Shown here: piece by piece, positions 26,877 to 36,389 of the stretch | How positions within the stretch are numbered: the stretch's first letter is position 1 | How the letters are laid out: the number at the start of each line of letters is the position of its first letter | Assembly: GCF_900169175.1 (NCBI RefSeq) | Contig: NZ_FXZM01000003.1 | Location: forward strand, 232,417 to 296,416 | Direction of reading: 5' to 3' | DNA from: Brevibacterium jeotgali | GTDB taxonomy: Bacteria; Actinomycetota; Actinomycetes; Actinomycetales; Brevibacteriaceae | Length of the DNA: 64,000 bases | Position numbers and translations under genes: made by a program | Notes under the pieces: generated by a model | Told to the model about the DNA's origin: nothing | Databases searched by the model: none | Seen by the model: only the letters and a program-made list of their open reading frames with translations

Positions 26877-28385
26877 ATGACTGAGATCTCTCCCGTCGCC
26901 CTCGCGCCTGCCCCAGCAGCCCCTCAGACGTACGAAGTGAAGACGTACGGCTGTCAGATGAACGTCCACGATTCGGAGCGCCTGTCCGGTCTGCTCGACG
27001 GTGCCGGCTATGCGCCGGCGGCCGACGGGGAACAGGCGGACATCGTCGTCTTCAACACGTGTGCGGTGCGCGAGAACGCGGACAACCGTCTCTACGGCAA
27101 TCTCGGCCGGCTCTCGCACGTCAAGGAGGAGCGGCCGGGCATGCAGATCGCGGTGGGCGGATGCATGGCGCAGAAGGATCGCGACGAGATCGTGAAGAGG
27201 GCGCCCTGGGTCGATGTCGTCTTCGGCACCCACAACATGGGCTCCCTCCCGGTCCTCCTCGAGCGCGCGCGGCACAACGCAGAAGCCCAGGTGGAGATCC
27301 TCGATTCCCTCGACGTGTTCCCCTCGACGCTCCCGACCCGCCGTGAATCGACGCACTCCGGGTGGGTCTCCATCAGCGTGGGGTGCAACAACACCTGCAC
27401 GTTCTGCATCGTCCCGTCCCTGCGCGGCAAGGAGAAGGACCGCCGACCGGGGGACATCCTCGCGGAGGTCGAGGCTCTCGCTGCGGACGGCGCGCTGGAA
27501 GTCACCCTCCTGGGTCAGAACGTCAACTCCTACGGAGCGGAGTTCCGTGACAAGGGTGCGTTCGCGAAGCTGCTGCGCGCTGTCGGTCGGGTGGAGGGGA
27601 TCGAGCGCGTCCGCTTCACCAGTCCGCACCCTGCCGCGTTCTCGACCGATGTGATCGACGCGATGGCAGAGACGCCTACCGTGATGCCGCAGCTGCACAT
27701 GCCCCTGCAGTCCGGCTCCGACACGATCCTCAGAACGATGCGGCGGTCCTACCGGTCCTCACGGTTCCTCCGCATCCTCGAGGAGGTGCGGGAGCGCATC
27801 CCGCACGCCGCGATCACGACGGACATCATCGTCGGCTTCCCCGGTGAGATGGAGGAGGACTTCGAAGCCACACTCGACGTCGTGCGCGCGTCCCGCTTCT
27901 CCCAGGCCTTCACCTTCCAATACTCGATCCGTCCGGGCACCCCCGCCGCCACCATGCCCGACCAGGTGCCCAAGGAGATCGTGCAGGAGCGCTTCGAGCG
28001 CCTCGTCGCGCTGCAGGACAGGATCTCCCACGAGCAGAACCGGGCGCTCATCGGCACCCGACAGGAGGTGCTCGTGCATTCACTGCCCGACGCGCAGCAC
28101 GGACGGTTCTCCGGCCGGGCGGAGGACCACCGGCTCGTGCACGTCGGTGTGGCGGAGGGCGCGGCGGTGCCTCGTCCCGGCGACGTGGTCTCCGTCGTCA
28201 TCGATGACGCCAAGCCGTACTTCCTGCTGAGCGATTCCGGGTACTCGATCCGCACGACCCGCGCGGGCGACGCCCACGATCGCTCGCAGGCGGATTCCTG
28301 CGGTGCGCCTGCGGCGGGCCCGGGACGCGTGCCGGCGGCCACGTCACTCGGGATGCCGACCCTGCGCGTGGGCTTGGACGGGTGA
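26877..28385 (+). CDS. miaB: tRNA-2-methylthio-N6-dimethylallyladenosine synthase
   Basis: Radical SAM methylthiotransferase acting on i6A37 of tRNA. 502 residues. The N-terminal auxiliary cluster cysteines are Cys26, Cys62 and Cys96; the radical SAM cysteines Cys170, Cys174 and Cys177 lie in [19 protein letters not shown]. The C-terminal TRAM domain runs from about 390. An extra tail of about 40 residues, rich in Ala/Gly/Arg, follows the TRAM domain. ATG 26877 fits the -10 spacing. miaA, which makes the substrate i6A, lies one gene downstream. Confidence 0.96.
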   Translation: MTEISPVALAPAPAAPQTYEVKTYGCQMNVHDSERLSGLLDGAGYAPAADGEQADIVVFNTCAVRENADNRLYGNLGRLSHVKEERPGMQIAVGGCMAQKDRDEIVKRAPWVDVVFGTHNMGSLPVLLERARHNAEAQVEILDSLDVFPSTLPTRRESTHSGWVSISVGCNNTCTFCIVPSLRGKEKDRRPGDILAEVEALAADGALEVTLLGQNVNSYGAEFRDKGAFAKLLRAVGRVEGIERVRFTSPHPAAFSTDVIDAMAETPTVMPQLHMPLQSGSDTILRTMRRSYRSSRFLRILEEVRERIPHAAITTDIIVGFPGEMEEDFEATLDVVRASRFSQAFTFQYSIRPGTPAATMPDQVPKEIVQERFERLVALQDRISHEQNRALIGTRQEVLVHSLPDAQHGRFSGRAEDHRLVHVGVAEGAAVPRPGDVVSVVIDDAKPYFLLSDSGYSIRTTRAGDAHDRSQADSCGAPAAGPGRVPAATSLGMPTLRVGLDG

Positions 28386-28392
28386 ACCGATC

Positions 28393-29163
28393 GTGCTCGT
28401 CATCCCCGGCACAGCCCTCCTGCTGGAGGGCGTGGACCAGCGCGAACCCGCAGCGATGCGGGAGTTCCGCGAGGAGCTGCACCGCCTCCTCGACCGTGCG
28501 CAGACGTGGAGGGTGGCGATCCCGGGCCCGCGGGTCCCGGCCCTGCTGAGTCTGGGCGGCCTCGGGATCGGGACAGGGGTCCGGATCGATCGCACCGGCG
28601 ACGACTGCGTCGTGACCGCATCCGACGTCCTGCGAGGAGACGACCTCGCTGCCGAGGTCGGGAGACTGCGCGGCGATCGCGCTGTCGCGGCAGACGACGA
28701 CTGCGAGATCCCGCTCGGCATCGCAGTCGCCGTGCTCGCCGCACTGGAAGCGTCGCGCACAGTACAGCTCGTGCCGACGCCCGCTGGTCGCGCTCCGCTG
28801 GCAGCGGGTCATGCGGAGCCTCTGCTCGTCCCCCTCGACTTCTCCGGGGCGGCCCACCCCGACGCACCGCTGGAGCCCCGCCCCGGTGCAGCGGACTTCG
28901 ACGACCGACTGGAGCGAGCGCTGACCGGACCCGTCGACACGACGAACCTGTCCCTGCTGCACAGCGAGGCGGCTGCTGCGGCGGCGTGCACGGAGGCACT
29001 GGCCGCCGTGGACCTCATCGACGCCTATGCGCGGACCGTCGCCGCCGTCGATGTGCACCACGTGCGGTATCGGCTCATCGCGGTCGTGCCCGCCGACGTG
29101 CTCGCGCGTCCTGCCGGCACACCGGCGGAACACCCAGCACGGTCCGCGAAGCAGCGCGCATGA
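28393..29163 (+). CDS. Hypothetical protein, class III extradiol dioxygenase subunit B-like
   Basis: 256 residues. By position between miaB and miaA and by the opening MLVIPGTALLLEGVD it corresponds to the actinobacterial proteins annotated as extradiol ring-cleavage dioxygenase (LigB)-like. The metal-binding histidines expected of active LigB enzymes are not evident, so enzymatic activity is doubtful. Start GTG 28393 is 7 nt after miaB. It overlaps miaA by 4 nt (ATGA), so it is co-expressed with both tRNA-modification genes. Function unknown. Confidence 0.78.
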   Translation: MLVIPGTALLLEGVDQREPAAMREFREELHRLLDRAQTWRVAIPGPRVPALLSLGGLGIGTGVRIDRTGDDCVVTASDVLRGDDLAAEVGRLRGDRAVAADDDCEIPLGIAVAVLAALEASRTVQLVPTPAGRAPLAAGHAEPLLVPLDFSGAAHPDAPLEPRPGAADFDDRLERALTGPVDTTNLSLLHSEAAAAAACTEALAAVDLIDAYARTVAAVDVHHVRYRLIAVVPADVLARPAGTPAEHPARSAKQRA

Positions 29164-30059
29164 AGCGACCGCTCGTCACTGTGGTCGGACCCACCGCCAC
29201 CGGGAAGTCGGACCTCGCGATCGCGCTCTGCCGACGCATGGGCGGAGAGATCGTGAACGGTGATGCCCTGCAGCTGTATCGCGGGATGGACATCGGAACG
29301 GCGAAGCTGCCGCTGGAGGAGCGCGGCGGAATCACGCACCATCTCGTCGACGTGCTCGACATCGCAGAGGAGTCGAGCGTCTCCGGGTTCCAACACCTCG
29401 CACGGCGGGCGATCGAGGACATCGAAGCACGGAGCCGACGGCCCGTGCTGGTCGGCGGCTCCGGGCTCTACGTCCGTGCGGTCACCGATGACATCCGCTT
29501 CCCCGGGACGGATCCGGGCGTGCGCGCACGTTTGGAGGCCGAGGCAGAATCGCAGGGAGCCGCCTCACTCCACAGCAGGCTGCGCGCGCTCGATCCGCCG
29601 GCGGCCGACAAGATCGCGCCCGGGGACACGCGACGGATCGTCCGAGCCCTCGAAGTCATCGAGATCACCGGATCGCCGTTCACCGCCCACCTCCCGGACT
29701 ACACCTACGTGCGGCCCACCGTGCAGATCGGACTCGTGCTCGACCGGGGTGTCCTGCACCGCCGGATCGAGGACCGCGTGCACCGCATGTGGGATGCGGG
29801 GTGGGTCGACGAGGTCGTCGGGCTCCGCTCCGCGGGCCTGCACGCCTCCTCGACCGCGGGTCAGGCGATCGGCTACGCGGAGATCATGGCGCACCTCGAC
29901 GGCACCATGACGCGGGAGGACGCGATCGATCGGACGATCATCCGCACGCGGCAGTTCGCGAAGCGGCAGGAGACGTGGTTCCGACGGGATCCCCGCATCC
30001 ACCTCCTGTCCGCCGACTCCCCGGACCTCGTGGAGCGGGCCCTGAGCCTCACGCCGTAG
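29160..30059 (+). CDS. miaA: tRNA dimethylallyltransferase
   Basis: Transfers dimethylallyl from DMAPP to A37 of tRNA, the step before MiaB. 299 residues; P-loop GPTATGKS (10-17), NGDALQLYRGMDIGTAK, VGGSGLYVRAV, and the C-terminal QAIGYAEIM and RTRQFAKRQETWFR segments. Start ATG 29160 overlaps the previous stop. Its TAG stop (30057-30059) doubles as the first three bases of the dapF -10 element. Confidence 0.97.
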   Translation: MKRPLVTVVGPTATGKSDLAIALCRRMGGEIVNGDALQLYRGMDIGTAKLPLEERGGITHHLVDVLDIAEESSVSGFQHLARRAIEDIEARSRRPVLVGGSGLYVRAVTDDIRFPGTDPGVRARLEAEAESQGAASLHSRLRALDPPAADKIAPGDTRRIVRALEVIEITGSPFTAHLPDYTYVRPTVQIGLVLDRGVLHRRIEDRVHRMWDAGWVDEVVGLRSAGLHASSTAGQAIGYAEIMAHLDGTMTREDAIDRTIIRTRQFAKRQETWFRRDPRIHLLSADSPDLVERALSLTP

Positions 30060-30062
30060 ACT
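30057..30062 (+). promoter_or_regulatory. -10 element of dapF (TAGACT) built on the miaA stop codon
   Basis: TAGACT starts with the miaA TAG stop and ends 6 nt before the dapF GTG, the spacing of a leaderless promoter. Confidence 0.6.
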
Positions 30063-30068
30063 GCGCGC

Positions 30069-31007
30069 GTGAGCACAGCCAGGGTGACCAAGGGACACGG
30101 TTCGGCCAATGACTTCGTCCTCATCGACGATCCGCACGCCGACGCACGACTCGACGCGGAGGCCGTCCGCGAACTGACCGACCGGCGACGCGGGATCGGC
30201 GGTGACGGAGTCATCCGCGTCGTGCGGTCGAGCGCGCTCATGGACGGTGAACACACCGCAGACCATGCGGGTGCCGCCGCCGCAGCAGGGGCGGAGTGGT
30301 TCATGGACTACCGGAATGCCGACGGGTCGATCTCAGAGATGTGCGGGAACGGAGTCCGCGTCTTCGCGCACTACCTCGTCGAGAACGGACTCGTCGATGC
30401 CTCAGCCCCCATCCTCGTGGGCACCCGCGGCGGCATGAAGACGGTCACCGTGGTCCCGGACCCCGCCGGGGGGCCCGCTCCGTGGTATCGGGTCGACATG
30501 GGTGCCTGGGACCTGCCCGCGGCGCGGACCGGGGACGCGGAGCTCGGTGCCGACTCGATCGTCACCACTCGCGGTACGGACGTCGCCCGCCCAGCGGTGA
30601 GCGTTGACATGGGGAATCCGCACACCGTGGTGGCCCTGCCCTCGCTGCACGAGCTCATCAGTGCCGACCTGGGAACCGTTCCGGATGTGGACCCCGTTCC
30701 GCCGCACGGGACGAACGTGGAGTTCATCGTCGTCGACGCCGATGGCGACGATGATCCCCGCACCGGTCGCCTGCGCATGCGGGTGCACGAGCGCGGCGTG
30801 GGGGAGACGATGGCCTGTGGGACCGGTGCGTGCGCTGCAGCGCTGGCCGCACGCTTCTGGGCGGGTCACGAGGGGCCCGTCGACTGGACGGTGGACCAGC
30901 CGGGCGGGCCCGTGCGGGTCGAGATCGAACCCGACCGCGTGTTCCTGTCGGGTCCCGCGGTCCTCGTCGCCGAGGTCAGCCTCCTGGACACCGCCACCGG
31001 CGACTGA
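30069..31007 (+). CDS. dapF: Diaminopimelate epimerase
   Basis: Interconverts LL- and meso-diaminopimelate for lysine and peptidoglycan. 312 residues. The two catalytic cysteines are Cys92 in SEMCGNGVRVFAHYL and Cys250 in MACGTGACAAA. GHGSANDFVLID opens the fold. An insertion of about 15 residues (GEHTADHAGAAAAAGAE) lies before the YRNADGS motif, a small oddity. Start GTG 30069 is set by the -10 spacing, with no Shine-Dalgarno sequence. Same order miaA-dapF as in other actinobacteria. Confidence 0.96.
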   Translation: MSTARVTKGHGSANDFVLIDDPHADARLDAEAVRELTDRRRGIGGDGVIRVVRSSALMDGEHTADHAGAAAAAGAEWFMDYRNADGSISEMCGNGVRVFAHYLVENGLVDASAPILVGTRGGMKTVTVVPDPAGGPAPWYRVDMGAWDLPAARTGDAELGADSIVTTRGTDVARPAVSVDMGNPHTVVALPSLHELISADLGTVPDVDPVPPHGTNVEFIVVDADGDDDPRTGRLRMRVHERGVGETMACGTGACAAALAARFWAGHEGPVDWTVDQPGGPVRVEIEPDRVFLSGPAVLVAEVSLLDTATGD

Positions 31008-31028
31008 CGCACGCGACCCACACATGAC

Positions 31029-31056
31029 CCCGCGGGTCGGCTTCCCGACCTGCGGG
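31029..31056. terminator. Bidirectional hairpin, dapF / methyltransferase
   Basis: A 12-bp stem with one G-T pair (31029-31040 with 31045-31056) and a CTTC loop stands between converging genes, 21 nt after the dapF stop. No T-run. Confidence 0.65.
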
Positions 31057-31073
31057 ACCGGCGATCCGTCGGT

Positions 31074-31691
31074 TCAGGCGGCTCGATCGACGCGGAGGAC
31101 GCGGAATCCCTTCGCAGTGGCGGTCCGCTCAGCTGAGAACTCCGCACCCAGCTCGGAGTCCAGCCACCGCAGGAGCGAATCGGCGCCCAGCTTCTTCGCG
31201 GCGACGAGGTGGGCGCTCGCACCCGGCTCCAGTCGGGGCAGCCACGTGAGGAGCATGTCGTGGAGCACCGCCTTGCCCACCCGGATCGGGGGGTTCGACC
31301 AGATCGCTGAGAAACCGAGATCCGCGGGAACATCGGCGACCGTCACAGCGTTCACGTTCGTGAGCCCCAGCGCCGCGGCGTTGTCGGCGGTGAGCTGCAG
31401 CGCCCGTTCATTGACGTCCAGCGCCCAGACCCGGACGGCGGAATCTGCTCCTCGCGCTCGCAGTGCGGCATCCAGGGAGATAGGACCCCAGCCGCATCCC
31501 AGATCGAGCAGATCGCCGCTCGGTGGCTCCGGGACGTGGTCCAGCAGGACCCGCGTCCCGGTGTCCACGTGCTCGGGCGAGAAGACGCCGCCCGCGGTCG
31601 TGACGTCGACGTCACGACCTGCCAGCCGAACGGTGCGACCCCGGCGTTCGGCGGCGCTCGCAGGTGCCGCGGAGAAGTAGTGATCGGCCAT
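31074..31691 (-). CDS. Class I SAM-dependent methyltransferase, RsmC-like
   Basis: 205 residues; only the catalytic domain is present, where RsmC of E. coli has a second N-terminal copy. The SAM motif LLDLGCGWGPISL and motif IV SNPPIR of N2-guanine RNA methyltransferases are clear. GGVFSPEHVDTGTRVLLDH is typical of the RsmC/RlmG group. Substrate is probably rRNA guanine, unproven. A TATACT -10 (31703-31698, minus strand) ends 6 nt before the ATG, so the message is probably leaderless; it is divergent from hflX. Confidence 0.88.
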   Translation of the reverse strand: MADHYFSAAPASAAERRGRTVRLAGRDVDVTTAGGVFSPEHVDTGTRVLLDHVPEPPSGDLLDLGCGWGPISLDAALRARGADSAVRVWALDVNERALQLTADNAAALGLTNVNAVTVADVPADLGFSAIWSNPPIRVGKAVLHDMLLTWLPRLEPGASAHLVAAKKLGADSLLRWLDSELGAEFSAERTATAKGFRVLRVDRAA

Positions 31692-31697
31692 GGGGGA

Positions 31698-31703
31698 AGT
31701 ATA
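31698..31703 (-). promoter_or_regulatory. -10 element (TATACT) of the RsmC-like gene
   Basis: TATACT on the minus strand, 6 nt before the start codon; near-consensus and the best -10 in the window. Confidence 0.6.
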
Positions 31704-31745
31704 GGCGCTGTGGGAGAATGATCATCCATCGCAGAGAGGGAGTAC

Positions 31746-33332
31746 ATGACGCAGATCGATGACGGGGCCACCCACTCGGATGCCACCGAACCGGGCTCGA
31801 CCGGTCGGCGCGACGAGTCCGGGGACCGAGTGATCGACCGCATCCTCGGACGGGCCTCGGCGCTGGACGCCGGAGGCGTCTCGCACGATGAGGCGTCGCA
31901 GCTGGACGCCCTCGACAGGTCCGCGCTGCGGAGGGTGGGCGGTCTGTCGACCGAACTCGAAGACGTCACCGAGGTCGAGTACCGACAGCTGCGTCTGGAA
32001 CAGGTCGTCCTCGCCGGACTCTACGGTCAGGGTCGCACCGCGGAGGCGGAGACGAGCCTCCGCGAGCTCGCCGCGCTGGCAGAGACCGCGGGCTCCACCG
32101 TCCTCGACGGGGTGCTGCAGAAGCGCGACAAGCCCGACCCCGGGACCTACCTGGGCAGCGGCAAGGCCCGCGAGCTGCGCGACATCGTCGACGCGGTCGG
32201 GGCGGATACGGTCGTCGTCGACACGGAGCTCGCTCCCAGCCAGCGACGAGGGCTCGAGGACGTCGTGAAGGTCAAGGTCATCGACAGGGTCGCCCTCATC
32301 CTCGACATCTTCGCGCAGCATGCGAAGTCACGCGAGGGCAAGGCGCAGGTCGAGCTTGCGCAGCTCGAGTACCTCCTGCCGCGACTGCGCGGCTGGGGCG
32401 AGTCGATGTCGCGTCAGGCGGGCGGCCGCGTCGCCGGAGGCGCGGGCATCGGCTCGCGCGGTCCCGGCGAGACGAAGATCGAACTCGATCGCCGGCGGAT
32501 CCGCACGCGGATGGCCAGGCTGCGCAAGCAGATCCGCGCGATGGCGCCTGCGCGGGAGACGAAGCGCGCCGACCGCACCCGGAACGCGATCCCGTCGGTC
32601 GCCATCGTCGGCTACACGAACGCGGGCAAGTCCTCACTGCTCAACCGCCTCACGGACGCAGGAGTGATGGTGCAGAACCAGCTCTTCGCCACCCTCGACC
32701 CCACTGTCCGCAGGGCGGAGACGGACGAGGGCCGCGTGTACACGCTCACCGACACCGTCGGCTTCGTGCGGAACCTCCCGCACCAGCTCGTCGAGGCCTT
32801 CCGCTCGACACTCGAAGAGGCGGCGGGAGCGGATCTGGTCCTGCACATCGTGGACGGTTCGCATCCGGACCCCGGTGGGCAGATCGCCGCTGTGCGCGAG
32901 GTCCTCGCGGACGCGTCTGCAGCGGATCTGCCGGAGCTCCTCGTGTTCAACAAGGCAGACGCCGCGGAACCCGCGGCCCTGTCCGGACTGCTGCTGGACC
33001 ACCCGGGATCCCTCGCCGCATCAGCGCAGACGGGAGCCGGACTGGACGAGGTGCGTGCGGCGATCGCGCGGCTGCTTCCGACGATGGCGCACGAGCTCAC
33101 GGTCCTCGTGCCGTTCGACCGTGGAGAGCTGGTGAGCCGCATCTACGATCGGGGGACCGTCCTCGACGAGCGGTTCCTCCCCGAAGGCACACTCCTCCAG
33201 GCCCGGGTCGACGAGGCACTCGCAGCAGAGCTCGCGCCGTACGTCCAGCCGGACATGTATGCAGGGGGAGGTCCTGCTCCGCAGTCGTCGGACAGCGGTG
33301 ACCGGAGCGCGCCCCAGGACGACGAGGGGTGA
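31746..33332 (+). CDS. hflX: GTPase HflX
   Basis: Ribosome-associated GTPase that splits stalled or stress-arrested 70S ribosomes. 528 residues: an N-terminal HflX domain (VLDGVLQKRDKPDPGTYLGSGK), the Gly-rich GAGIGSRGPGETKIELDRRRIR linker region, then a G domain with GYTNAGKSSL (G1), DTVGFVRNLPH (G3) and NKAD (G4). Start ATG 31746 with GAGAGGGAG upstream. dinG overlaps its stop by 4 nt (GTGA at 33329). Confidence 0.96.
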   Translation: MTQIDDGATHSDATEPGSTGRRDESGDRVIDRILGRASALDAGGVSHDEASQLDALDRSALRRVGGLSTELEDVTEVEYRQLRLEQVVLAGLYGQGRTAEAETSLRELAALAETAGSTVLDGVLQKRDKPDPGTYLGSGKARELRDIVDAVGADTVVVDTELAPSQRRGLEDVVKVKVIDRVALILDIFAQHAKSREGKAQVELAQLEYLLPRLRGWGESMSRQAGGRVAGGAGIGSRGPGETKIELDRRRIRTRMARLRKQIRAMAPARETKRADRTRNAIPSVAIVGYTNAGKSSLLNRLTDAGVMVQNQLFATLDPTVRRAETDEGRVYTLTDTVGFVRNLPHQLVEAFRSTLEEAAGADLVLHIVDGSHPDPGGQIAAVREVLADASAADLPELLVFNKADAAEPAALSGLLLDHPGSLAASAQTGAGLDEVRAAIARLLPTMAHELTVLVPFDRGELVSRIYDRGTVLDERFLPEGTLLQARVDEALAAELAPYVQPDMYAGGGPAPQSSDSGDRSAPQDDEG

Positions 33333-35320
33333 CCGACACTCCGGACCTCCTCGCATCCGCCGTCCGAGCTGTGGGCGGCAGCGAGCGAGAAGGTCAGAGG
33401 ACCATGGCCGAGGCCGTTGCGAGCTCTCTGGACCGCGGCAGCCACCTGCTCGTGCAGGCGGGGACGGGTACGGGGAAATCGCTCGCGTATCTGGTTCCGG
33501 CGCTCGATCACGCGACCCGGACCGGCGATCGGGTGATCGTCTCCACCGCGACACTCGCGCTGCAGGCGCAGATCGTGGATCGAGACCTGCCCCGACTGGT
33601 GCGCGCCGTCAAGGACGACCTCACCCGCAAGCCCTCCTTCGCCGTTCTCAAGGGGCGCAGGAACTACGTCTGCCGGCACAAGCTCGACGGCGGCTATCCG
33701 GAGGACGGCGCGGGGACGCTCTTCGACTTCGGAGCCGACGAGGCCGCCTCGCGGCGCGCCGGTGACGGGAGCGCCTCTGCGAGTGCGCTGGGGGAGGAGA
33801 TCCAGCGCATCCGCACGTGGGTGCGCACGACGGAGACCGGTGACCGCGACGACCTGACGCCGGGGGTCTCCGACCGCGCGTGGTCCCAGGCGTCCGTCAA
33901 CGCGTTCGACTGCCTCGGATCGAAGTGCCCGGCGTTCGAGGAGTGCTTCGCGGAGATGGCGAAGATCCGCGCCGGCGGTGCGGACGTCGTCGTCACGAAC
34001 CACGCTCTGCTGGCGATCGACGCGTTCGGGGACCACACGGTGCTCCCCGAGCACTCCGCCGTCATCGTCGACGAGGCGCACGAACTGCGGGATCGCGTGA
34101 CGAACGCGCTGTCCGGGACACTCACCGCGGCGATGATCGACCACGCCGCATCGTCGGTGCGGCGGACGGGACTCGTGCAGGACGGTGTGATCGGGCTGCT
34201 GGAGAGCGCGGGCGCACGGCTGGAGAAGGCGCTGGAGTCGGCCGAGGACGGGCTCATCGATCGCTGGCCAGAGGCGCTCGCTGTGGCCGTGGCGCACGTG
34301 CGGGACACCTCTCGCCAGCTCATCGCCGACCTCGGCTCCGGTTCCTCCGGCGGCGATGCGGACCCCGATGCGGGCCGGCAGCTCGCACGTGCGCGGGCGC
34401 TCGAGGTCTTCGAGGTCGCGTCGCGCCTCGCTGATGATGCGGACAACGACGTCGCGTGGGTCTCGCGATCGACCTTCCGCGAACGGACCACTGCCTCTCT
34501 CGTCGTCGCGCCGCTCTCCGTCGCGGGGACGATGCGGTCGGGGATCTTCGAGAAGTCGACCGTCGTCGCGACGTCCGCCACGCTGGCACTGGGGGGACGA
34601 TTCGAAGCCGTCGCCGGGGCCCTGGGGCTGGGTGGGCCCGGTGCTCCGCGCTATGACGCGATCGACGTGGGCTCGCCGTTCGACTACACGCGACAGGGGA
34701 TCCTCTACGTCGCCTCTCATCTGCCGCGGCCGGTGCGGAGCGGTGCCAGCGCGGAATCGCTCGACGAACTGGAGCGGCTGCTGCGGGCATCGGGCGGCGG
34801 TGCGCTCTGCCTCTTCTCGTCGCGAGCCGCGGCGACTCGGGCCGCCGAGGAGATGCGGGCGCGCACAGACCTGCCGATCCTCCTGCAGGGGGAGGACGGT
34901 CTGGGCTCCCTCGTCTCCCGGTTCTCCTCCGATGACGAGTCCTCGCTGTTCGGGACGCTGTCCCTGTGGCAGGGCGTCGACGTCCCCGGCCGCACCTGTC
35001 GGCTCGTCGTGATCGACCGGATCCCGTTCCCGCGTCCCGATGACCCACTGGTCCGGGCGCGGACCGAATCCGCTCAGCGGGCGGGCGGGAACGGCTTCAT
35101 GTCCGTCAGCGCGACCCATGCTGCGCTCCTGCTGGCCCAGGGTGCGGGGCGGCTGGTCCGCTCGACGGCCGACCGGGGTGTGGTGGCCGTCCTCGACGAA
35201 CGGCTGCGGAACGCGCGCTACGGCGGATTCCTGCTCGCCTCGCTCCCGCCCATGTGGAGGACGGAGGACCCCGAGCTGGTGCGCGGGGCCCTCGAGCGGC
35301 TCCGTGGAGCCGACTCCTGA
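33329..35320 (+). CDS. dinG: DinG-family ATP-dependent DNA helicase (Fe-S, XPD-like)
   Basis: 663-residue superfamily 2 helicase. Walker A GTGTGKS (45-51), four cluster cysteines (Cys115, Cys195, Cys200, Cys206), DEAH box at 248-251 in IVDEAHELRD, and later motifs LFSSRAAATR, LWQGVDVPG and QGAGRLVRS. It has the XPD/DinG arrangement with an Fe-S domain inserted after the Walker A half. Unwinds DNA 5'-3' in relatives. It sits next to lexA, but converging with it and coupled to hflX, so I see no SOS box of its own. Confidence 0.93.
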   Translation: MTDTPDLLASAVRAVGGSEREGQRTMAEAVASSLDRGSHLLVQAGTGTGKSLAYLVPALDHATRTGDRVIVSTATLALQAQIVDRDLPRLVRAVKDDLTRKPSFAVLKGRRNYVCRHKLDGGYPEDGAGTLFDFGADEAASRRAGDGSASASALGEEIQRIRTWVRTTETGDRDDLTPGVSDRAWSQASVNAFDCLGSKCPAFEECFAEMAKIRAGGADVVVTNHALLAIDAFGDHTVLPEHSAVIVDEAHELRDRVTNALSGTLTAAMIDHAASSVRRTGLVQDGVIGLLESAGARLEKALESAEDGLIDRWPEALAVAVAHVRDTSRQLIADLGSGSSGGDADPDAGRQLARARALEVFEVASRLADDADNDVAWVSRSTFRERTTASLVVAPLSVAGTMRSGIFEKSTVVATSATLALGGRFEAVAGALGLGGPGAPRYDAIDVGSPFDYTRQGILYVASHLPRPVRSGASAESLDELERLLRASGGGALCLFSSRAAATRAAEEMRARTDLPILLQGEDGLGSLVSRFSSDDESSLFGTLSLWQGVDVPGRTCRLVVIDRIPFPRPDDPLVRARTESAQRAGGNGFMSVSATHAALLLAQGAGRLVRSTADRGVVAVLDERLRNARYGGFLLASLPPMWRTEDPELVRGALERLRGADS

Positions 35321-35335
35321 TGGAGGCGTGATGCG

Positions 35336-35369
35336 AGGGGCGGCCCCGCGACGTCGCGGGGCCGCCCCT
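35336..35369. terminator. Perfect 34-bp palindrome between dinG and lexA
   Basis: The 17-base arms 35336-35352 and 35353-35369 are exactly complementary. It lies 15 nt after the dinG stop and 8 nt after the lexA stop on the other strand; a bidirectional terminator. Confidence 0.85.
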
Positions 35370-35377
35370 GTCACGGC

Positions 35378-36133
35378 TCAGTCCACTTTGCGGATCACCG
35401 TGACGACGACTCCCATGATCGACGCGAAGTCGCCGTCGATCGGATCGTAGAAGCGGTTCTGCGGGAGGAGCCACTGCTTCCCGTCGGCACGCTTGAGGGT
35501 CTTGACGGTCGCCTCATCGTCCAGCAGGGCCGCGACGATCTGTCCGTTCTCCGCGTCCGGCTGCCGGCGCACGACGACGAAGTCGCCGTCGCAGATCGCG
35601 GCGTCCTGCATCGAGTCGCCCACGACGTTGAGGAGGAACAGCTCACCGGATCCGACCACCTGGCGGGGAAGGGCGAAGACATCGTCCACGTCCTGCTCCG
35701 CGAGGATGGGCCCGCCCGCCGCGATGCGCCCGACGACGGGCACCATCGCGGTGTTGGGCGACGGGTCGATGCCCTTGCGGACCTCTTCCGGTGGAGTGAC
35801 GACCTCGATCGCCCGGGGGCGCTTGGGGTCACGACGGAGATACCCGAGCCGTTCGAGCTGGGAGAGCTGATGGGCGACCGACGACAGGGATGCGAGTCCC
35901 ACGGCCCTGCCGATCTCCCGCATGCTCGGGGGATAGCCGTTGACGTACACCGCACGCTCGATCGTCTCGAGCACCAGGCGCTGACGCTGCGTGAGCCGAC
36001 TGTCGCCCTCTGCCGCTGATCCCCCCGGCAGTTCGACCTCCTCGCCCTGCGCCCTGCGCACCACTTCGATCTCTTCGTCGAGTCCGCTCTTGCGCGGACG
36101 CCCCCTGCGACGCTGCTGCTGTTCCGGAGTCAT
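35378..36133 (-). CDS. lexA: SOS repressor LexA
   Basis: 251 residues. A winged helix-turn-helix ([24 protein letters not shown]...[17 protein letters not shown]) is followed by the self-cleaving peptidase domain: cleavage site Ala139-Gly140 in [11 protein letters not shown], catalytic Ser174 in [10 protein letters not shown] and Lys211 in [10 protein letters not shown]. The N-terminal 45 residues are a basic ([13 protein letters not shown]) extension typical of actinobacterial LexA. Start ATG 36133 has a GGGAGGGGAA site; an upstream in-frame extension to 36241 is rejected. Divergent from the LysM gene with shared LexA boxes. Confidence 0.97.
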   Translation of the reverse strand: MTPEQQQRRRGRPRKSGLDEEIEVVRRAQGEEVELPGGSAAEGDSRLTQRQRLVLETIERAVYVNGYPPSMREIGRAVGLASLSSVAHQLSQLERLGYLRRDPKRPRAIEVVTPPEEVRKGIDPSPNTAMVPVVGRIAAGGPILAEQDVDDVFALPRQVVGSGELFLLNVVGDSMQDAAICDGDFVVVRRQPDAENGQIVAALLDDEATVKTLKRADGKQWLLPQNRFYDPIDGDFASIMGVVVTVIRKVD

Positions 36134-36271
36134 CGGCGTTCCCCTCCCGAGCCTGACGGCTGCCGTAATCCTTCGCTTCTCACCTGCATGAACGCTGTGC
36201 TGCAGGGTTGTGTCCGTGCCTCGTGATCGACTCATCCACATGACCGCACCACTGACGTTCGATTCCCATCA

Positions 36272-36287
36272 TCGCATATCCGTTCGA
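36272..36287. promoter_or_regulatory. LexA box, lexA-proximal
   Basis: TCGCAT-ATCC-GTTCGA: the right half-site is perfect, the left matches at 4 of 6 positions. Likely mediates lexA autoregulation. Confidence 0.6.
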
Positions 36288-36305
36288 AACGGGCTGGACA
36301 AATCT

Positions 36306-36320
36306 TCGAACGCTGTGTTC
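36306..36320. promoter_or_regulatory. Imperfect LexA half-site pair
   Basis: TCGAAC at 36306-36311 is a perfect half-site, but the facing GTTC (36317-36320) is separated from it by 5 nt rather than 4. May be a weak site. Confidence 0.35.
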
Positions 36321-36322
36321 AA

Positions 36323-36338
36323 TAGTACACGTGTTCGA
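36323..36338. promoter_or_regulatory. LexA box, LysM-gene-proximal
   Basis: TAGTAC-ACGT-GTTCGA has a perfect right half and shares the core ACACGTGTTC with the recA box. It lies 52 nt before the LysM-gene ATG and probably controls it. Confidence 0.75.
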
Positions 36339-36389
36339 AAGCATGCGGTCGGGCGGCAGCCGGGCCGGATCCCCCATGGAGGTGACGAC

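Larger units (their letters stand above)
36134..36389. other. Divergent SOS control region lexA / LysM gene
   Basis: 256 nt without a gene, more AT-rich than its surroundings at 36255-36345. It carries two good LexA boxes (36272-36287 and 36323-36338) and a third GAAC/GTTC pair with 5-nt instead of 4-nt spacing (36308-36320). Confidence 0.75.

Noticed and set aside
36201..36380. tRNA gene suggested by GTTCGA motifs
   Set aside because: The GTTCGAA motifs here are LexA half-sites; no acceptor stem or anticodon arm can be drawn around them.
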